Source of the DNA: SB11 sp965222995
GTDB lineage: Bacteria > Bacteroidota > Bacteroidia > UBA8524
Length of the DNA: 64,000 nucleotides
Assembly (NCBI GenBank): GCA_965222995.1
Contig: OZ244977.1
Location: 1,054,001-1,118,000 of the forward strand
Direction: 5' to 3'
Part shown: piece after piece, positions 60,348-64,000 of the stretch
Position numbering within the stretch: position 1 is the first letter of the stretch
Layout: each line of letters opens with the position of its first letter
Notes under the pieces: generated by a model
The model's input: the letters and a program-made list of their open reading frames with translations, nothing else
Database searches by the model: none
What the model was told of the DNA's origin: nothing
Translations under genes and position numbers: made by a program

Positions 60348-60989
60348 ATGCAAGTACAACAGTTTACTTTTAACTTTTTTGCTGAAAACACTTATGTGTT
60401 ATACGATGATACTAAGGAATGTGTAATAATAGACCCTGGATGTTATCATAACGAAGAAAAAAAAGCTTTAAAGGACTTTATATTGGATAATGAGCTTAAT
60501 CCTGTTAAACTATTAAATACGCATTGCCATTTAGACCATATTTTCGGGAATAAATTTATTGCTGAGGAGTTTAATTTGGACTTGCATTGCCATAAAAACG
60601 AGCTTTCGTGGATTAAGCAGGCTCCCCATTATGCACAAGCCATGTATAATATTAAAATTGAGCCTTCGCCCATGCCTAAGTTTTTTTTAGATGAAGATGA
60701 TAAGGTAAACTTTGGAGAGACCACCTTGGATGTATTGTTCACTCCCGGGCACTCAACTGGTAGTATCACTTTTTATAATGAAGGAAGTAAAACAGCTATT
60801 GTAGGTGATGTAATATTCCATAGAAGTATAGGGCGCACTGATTTACCCGGTGGCAGCTTTACAGAGTTAGAAAAATCCATTAAAACTAAAATCTATACAC
60901 TTCCCGACGATACAATTTTGTGTGCAGGCCACATGGAAAGTACTAACGTGGGTGATGAAAAGAAAATGAACCCGTTTGTAATGGGATAA
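60348..60989 (+). CDS. Metallo-beta-lactamase fold hydrolase
   Basis: Zinc hydrolase of the glyoxalase II-like group. The 213 residues carry the metal motif NTHCHLDHIFGNKF (HxHxDH), VLFTPGHSTGSITFYNEG (second metal His), a GDVIFHRSIGRTDLPGG bridging Asp region and LCAGHMES (final metal His). This is the ETHE1/YcbL-like class; substrate unknown, plausibly a thioester or persulfide. It converges on porV. Confidence 0.9.
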   Translation: MQVQQFTFNFFAENTYVLYDDTKECVIIDPGCYHNEEKKALKDFILDNELNPVKLLNTHCHLDHIFGNKFIAEEFNLDLHCHKNELSWIKQAPHYAQAMYNIKIEPSPMPKFFLDEDDKVNFGETTLDVLFTPGHSTGSITFYNEGSKTAIVGDVIFHRSIGRTDLPGGSFTELEKSIKTKIYTLPDDTILCAGHMESTNVGDEKKMNPFVMG

Positions 60990-60994
60990 GAAAT

Positions 60995-62200
60995 TTATTT
61001 TACTTCTTCGTTATTCTGTGATTTAAATGCAGCTAAATCGAAATGAAGTGTAAAACGCAGGGTGTTTTGTAGCGGATGGCGTTGTTGTAACGGAGCTAAA
61101 TAAGCTGCATCAACACCAAAAACTTTATAGCGCAAGCCCACACCAAAAGTTAAGTATTTACGGTTCCCTTTATTAGGGTGCTCATAAAAAAAACCAGCAC
61201 GGGCGGCAAATAATTTGTCGTACCAATATTCAACTCCTGTTGAGATGCTTATTTCTTGTATTTCCTCAGAAAAGCCTCCGGGTGCATCAGAAAACGATTG
61301 AATCATACCTTGTATTACAGGAACATCAGGGTCTTTACCCGCTGCTATAAGAGGTCTACCGTCAGGGCCTAAAACTACGTTTCCTTGCTGGTCTAATTCA
61401 TATACGGCATTACTAGGTATAAGCAGTTTATTAAAGTCTAGTAAAAAACCTACTTCGTTATAGTCGTCAACTATATAGTTTGCATAACCACCTATCTTAA
61501 GGTTGGTGGGTATAAACTGACGGTTAGCACTTGTGGTATAAGTAATTTTATTACCAATATTAGAAATATTAGCCCCAAAAGCATAGTCAAGTTTTTTACC
61601 TTCAAGCTTTGTGCTTCTTTTGTAATATGCTGAAACATCACCGGCTCCTGCAATACCAGCTCTACCTGTTGCACCGCTTTGTTGCAAACCACCTGTAAGG
61701 TTTGAATAGATAAAACGCAACGAAACACCCAGTGAAAAATATTTTGAAAGCTGTGTAGCGTATGTACCGTCAACAGAAAACTCATTCGGGTTAAATGAAC
61801 CTAATGAGTTTCCTTGAATGTCGGTAAAATTAATTGTTCCTAATGAGAAGTATTTTAGAGAAGCTGCAAACGTGCTACGCTTGTTTATTCTCCCATATCC
61901 TGCCAGGTAAGCAAAGTTAACATCGTTTACTAATTGGCGTAACCATGGCGTTATACTGGTTGATACCCCACCTTCATCTTCAATAAAAGCAAATTTCGCA
62001 GGGTTCCAGTGTGAGCTATTCGCATCAGGGGTTAAAGCAACACCCGCATCTCCTAAAGCACCCGAACGAGCGTCAGGACTAATAAGTATAAAAGGTACGG
62101 TGGTTGTTATTACAGTTCTATTGGCAAATTGGCTCTGTGAAAAAACTACAGGAGCAAACATCAACATCATCAGGCCTGTAACAATTATTCTTTTTATCAT
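60995..62200 (-). CDS. porV: Type IX secretion outer-membrane protein PorV
   Basis: Outer-membrane barrel that binds T9SS cargo after transport and shuttles it to the attachment complex. The 401 residues have a signal peptide (about 1-22) and the PorV N-terminal block TTVPFILISPDARSGALGDA then DANSSHWNPAKFAF, followed by beta strands and a C-terminus of the FadL/PorV type (LRFTLHFDL). It sits downstream of porU, the classic pairing. A TATATTTG -7 element at 62219-62226 precedes its ATG, so it can be expressed apart from porU. Confidence 0.92.
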   Translation of the reverse strand: MIKRIIVTGLMMLMFAPVVFSQSQFANRTVITTTVPFILISPDARSGALGDAGVALTPDANSSHWNPAKFAFIEDEGGVSTSITPWLRQLVNDVNFAYLAGYGRINKRSTFAASLKYFSLGTINFTDIQGNSLGSFNPNEFSVDGTYATQLSKYFSLGVSLRFIYSNLTGGLQQSGATGRAGIAGAGDVSAYYKRSTKLEGKKLDYAFGANISNIGNKITYTTSANRQFIPTNLKIGGYANYIVDDYNEVGFLLDFNKLLIPSNAVYELDQQGNVVLGPDGRPLIAAGKDPDVPVIQGMIQSFSDAPGGFSEEIQEISISTGVEYWYDKLFAARAGFFYEHPNKGNRKYLTFGVGLRYKVFGVDAAYLAPLQQRHPLQNTLRFTLHFDLAAFKSQNNEEVK

Positions 62201-62218
62201 CCGGTTTGTTTATTAGCG

Positions 62219-62226
62219 CAAATATA
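62219..62226 (-). promoter_or_regulatory. -7 element TATATTTG for porV
   Basis: Minus-strand TANNTTTG match 18 bases before the ATG at 62200, in the 44-base porU-porV gap. Confidence 0.45.
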
Positions 62227-62244
62227 TTGTTTCGTTAATAATCT

Positions 62245-64000
62245 CTATCTAATTAATACCATTTTCTCTGTTTCTTCAACGGTATCGTTACCTGAACGAA
62301 CTTTCACTCTAAATAAGTATATGCCTTGGGCAAGATTATCTCCATAATCTGCACTTGCATTCCACTCTAGTCCGTCAAAATTGGCATCTGCGCTGGGTAC
62401 AAAGGTGCTCATTGATTTTATCAACTTACCGTCTGTTGAGTAAATATCTACATCAACTTGCAGTTCTTCACCTTGTTTGTTGTGTTCGAAAAATATTTTA
62501 GTTCTGTCTTTAAATGGATTTGGGTAATTCATCAGAGATTTAATTGCCAATTGGTCAGATTTGGCTACAAAAAACTCTGTATATCCTTCGGCTGGGTTAT
62601 TATAAACATCCCAAACCCTAACTTTTATGTTATGGTGTCCTTCGCTTAAATTTTTCAACGGGAAACGAATTTCACCTTCCTGGTAGCTGTTTAGTTTAGC
62701 TTCGTAATAATCGTTCAGTACAAAAAGTTCTTTTCTGTTATTGTCTAAAACAGCGGTTATGTCTCTACCAATACCTGTGCCTGTAGTGCTTATTCCATGC
62801 AAGTCTGATACAAGAGCTAATAGTGTAGGGTTTTCATTGGTTACTCCCCCAAAGCGGAAGGTAGTGTCATTCATAAATAGCCTAACCGTAGGACCTGTAA
62901 TATCCGTAGGGGCATTTTTATCGGTTCCCGAGATAATGATACTATCGTAATACCCGTGAGCATCTGTTTTTTCATCGGTAGCGTAATAACTTATTTTGCT
63001 ATTGCCCAATGAATATGATATATCTTGAGGAACTACGAAGCTGTATTCAAACTCACCATCCTTTACGCTTGCTTTACCATTATAAATAATGTTTTTATAC
63101 ATGCTGTACGGGCGCTTGCTACTGGTAGGGTCATTGGCAAGTGTTGAAAGTTGTACTTGCTTATCAAACACTGTTGGGTATACAGTACCGTTAAATGTGC
63201 TTAGTTTATTGCCACCTGCATCGGCAACATATCCTTTTATAGTAACTTTTGATAGTGCACCAATAGTGTCTAATGATGATGCATTAACTGATACATCGTT
63301 ACCGTTTATTTCAGTTGTAACTACTGAATTTTCAGGGTAAGCTAAGCGAATTGCAGGGTCTCCCAAAAGGGTGAAATTACGGCTGTTTAAATCAGGGAAA
63401 TTGTTTTTGGTAATACGGAATACATCGCCCAAACGAGGCATTTCTCCATTAGGTAAAGGAGTAAAAACATTGTTTGAGTAAACCCCTTTGTTTAGGAAAA
63501 AGTTTGGCCAAGCATATACCAAGCGTACTGTAGTAAGTAGGGCAATACCTCCACCTTTAGGGTTTAAAAGTGTTAATTCTCCTGCCGATGTTCTTCCCGG
63601 GTCATCAAAACGGCTAAATTCGCAAGTAGCAGTAATAAATAGGGGCATATTTTCAATATTATCCCAACTATTTACCATAGGTATATCTAAAATTTGCTCT
63701 GCAGCTAAACCTACTTCACCACCATGGCCACTATAGTTAATTATTAGTGTACCCCTATCTAGTTTGCGGTTAATTTGGTCGTTTACCTCAGGGTATCTTG
63801 TTCCGCTTCCTACTGAAATTTGTTTAAACCCATCCAAGTAAATTTTGTCTACATTATACTCTTTGTGGTTATTCTCTACAACTATAGCATAACCTTGGGC
63901 ATCTTTAAAATGTTGGTCTCCGTCTTCATCGTCGGCAATAAAGCATACATTATTTCTCCAGCTTCCGAATGTTTCAGGTTTACTGTATGCAACAACTTTA
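62245..64000 (-). CDS. porU: Type IX secretion sortase PorU, C-terminal part (gene continues beyond the window)
   Basis: Gingipain-like C25 cysteine peptidase that cleaves the C-terminal signal of T9SS cargo and attaches it to A-LPS at the cell surface. The visible 585 codons include the catalytic His in LIINYSGHGGEVG and Cys in LFITATCEFSRFDDPGRTSAGE (22 residues; Cys at about nt 63628), followed by Ig-like beta domains and its own CTD-like end (NYPNPFKDRTKIFFEHN; GIYLFRVKVRSGNDTVEETE). The frame is open to base 64000, so the TTG at 63837 is internal and the start lies outside. It is the first gene of the porU-porV pair. Confidence 0.93.
   Translation of the reverse strand, partial: KVVAYSKPETFGSWRNNVCFIADDEDGDQHFKDAQGYAIVVENNHKEYNVDKIYLDGFKQISVGSGTRYPEVNDQINRKLDRGTLIINYSGHGGEVGLAAEQILDIPMVNSWDNIENMPLFITATCEFSRFDDPGRTSAGELTLLNPKGGGIALLTTVRLVYAWPNFFLNKGVYSNNVFTPLPNGEMPRLGDVFRITKNNFPDLNSRNFTLLGDPAIRLAYPENSVVTTEINGNDVSVNASSLDTIGALSKVTIKGYVADAGGNKLSTFNGTVYPTVFDKQVQLSTLANDPTSSKRPYSMYKNIIYNGKASVKDGEFEYSFVVPQDISYSLGNSKISYYATDEKTDAHGYYDSIIISGTDKNAPTDITGPTVRLFMNDTTFRFGGVTNENPTLLALVSDLHGISTTGTGIGRDITAVLDNNRKELFVLNDYYEAKLNSYQEGEIRFPLKNLSEGHHNIKVRVWDVYNNPAEGYTEFFVAKSDQLAIKSLMNYPNPFKDRTKIFFEHNKQGEELQVDVDIYSTDGKLIKSMSTFVPSADANFDGLEWNASADYGDNLAQGIYLFRVKVRSGNDTVEETEKMVLIR

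Noticed and set aside
1..64000. CRISPR arrays, prophage, IS elements or defence islands
   Set aside because: No regularly spaced repeats, transposases, integrases or phage proteins were seen; the PIN-domain gene alone is not a defence island.
63837..64000. Start of porU at the TTG at 63837
   Set aside because: The frame continues as coding text to the window edge (for example CFIADDEDGDQHFKDAQGYA), so the TTG is an internal Leu codon.

Overview
The window comes from an AT-rich member of the Bacteroidota. The evidence is the type IX secretion pair porU-porV at the right end, three other secreted proteins with type A T9SS sorting domains, a DPP7-type S46 peptidase, the short Bacteroidota form of AMP nucleosidase, and many promoters with the Bacteroidota -7 element TANNTTTG. 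TTG and GTG starts are common. No rRNA, tRNA, CRISPR array, transposase, phage gene or replication origin was seen. No stretch longer than about 300 bases lacks a gene. I cannot assign the genus.

Layout. 1-9.0 kb: end of trpS, a UbiA-type prenyltransferase, a secreted protein interrupted by an in-frame stop, a glycosyltransferase, a RidA-family protein, a phospholipase D-type enzyme, enoyl-CoA hydratase, ZIP transporter, PAP2 phosphatase and methyltransferase. 9.1-15.8 kb: a Spy-like periplasmic protein, queA, a PIN-domain protein, a GNAT / stand-alone adenylation enzyme / K+ channel run, and a peroxiredoxin. 15.9-28.8 kb: T9SS cargo, a membrane-anchored coiled-coil protein, rfbC, a tryptophan 2,3-dioxygenase family protein, SDR and epimerase, CPBP protease, pth, a LolC/E-like permease, rbfA and a large matrixin-like secreted protein. 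28.8-39.1 kb, mostly minus strand: pyrH, tsf, rpsB, rpsI, rplM, accC, ccmB (plus strand), a tetratricopeptide protein, and a zinc-ribbon/Nif3 pair. 39.2-51.8 kb: yidC with DUF3817, an rRNA methyltransferase, a second coiled-coil protein paralogous to the first, lipoproteins, a MATE exporter, an S46 peptidase and more lipoproteins. 51.9-64 kb: a two-component system, rarA, AMP nucleosidase, a frameshifted gene, a 1131-residue outer-membrane protein, a metallo-beta-lactamase-fold hydrolase, porV and the C-terminal part of porU.

How it fits together. Most of the window is housekeeping (translation, fatty acid synthesis, tRNA modification, DNA repair) mixed with envelope biology. PorU and PorV would process and export the three T9SS cargo proteins. 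A two-component system lies divergently next to one of them. The LolC/E-like permease could serve the window's many lipoproteins, and YidC inserts inner-membrane proteins.

Main surprises. (1) Four genes have coding text that does not fit a normal reading frame: an in-frame stop at 2493, a homopolymer frameshift at 56699, and two genes whose coding text runs upstream past every ATG, GTG or TTG (PLD protein and TPR protein). (2) At least six genes have TANNTTTG so close to the start codon that the mRNA should be leaderless. (3) Two distant membrane-anchored coiled-coil proteins are paralogs. (4) A T9SS-linked 1131-residue protein appears to join a degenerate peptidase domain, a TolB-like propeller and an outer-membrane barrel. 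I did not find a clear defence island or complete new multi-gene system.
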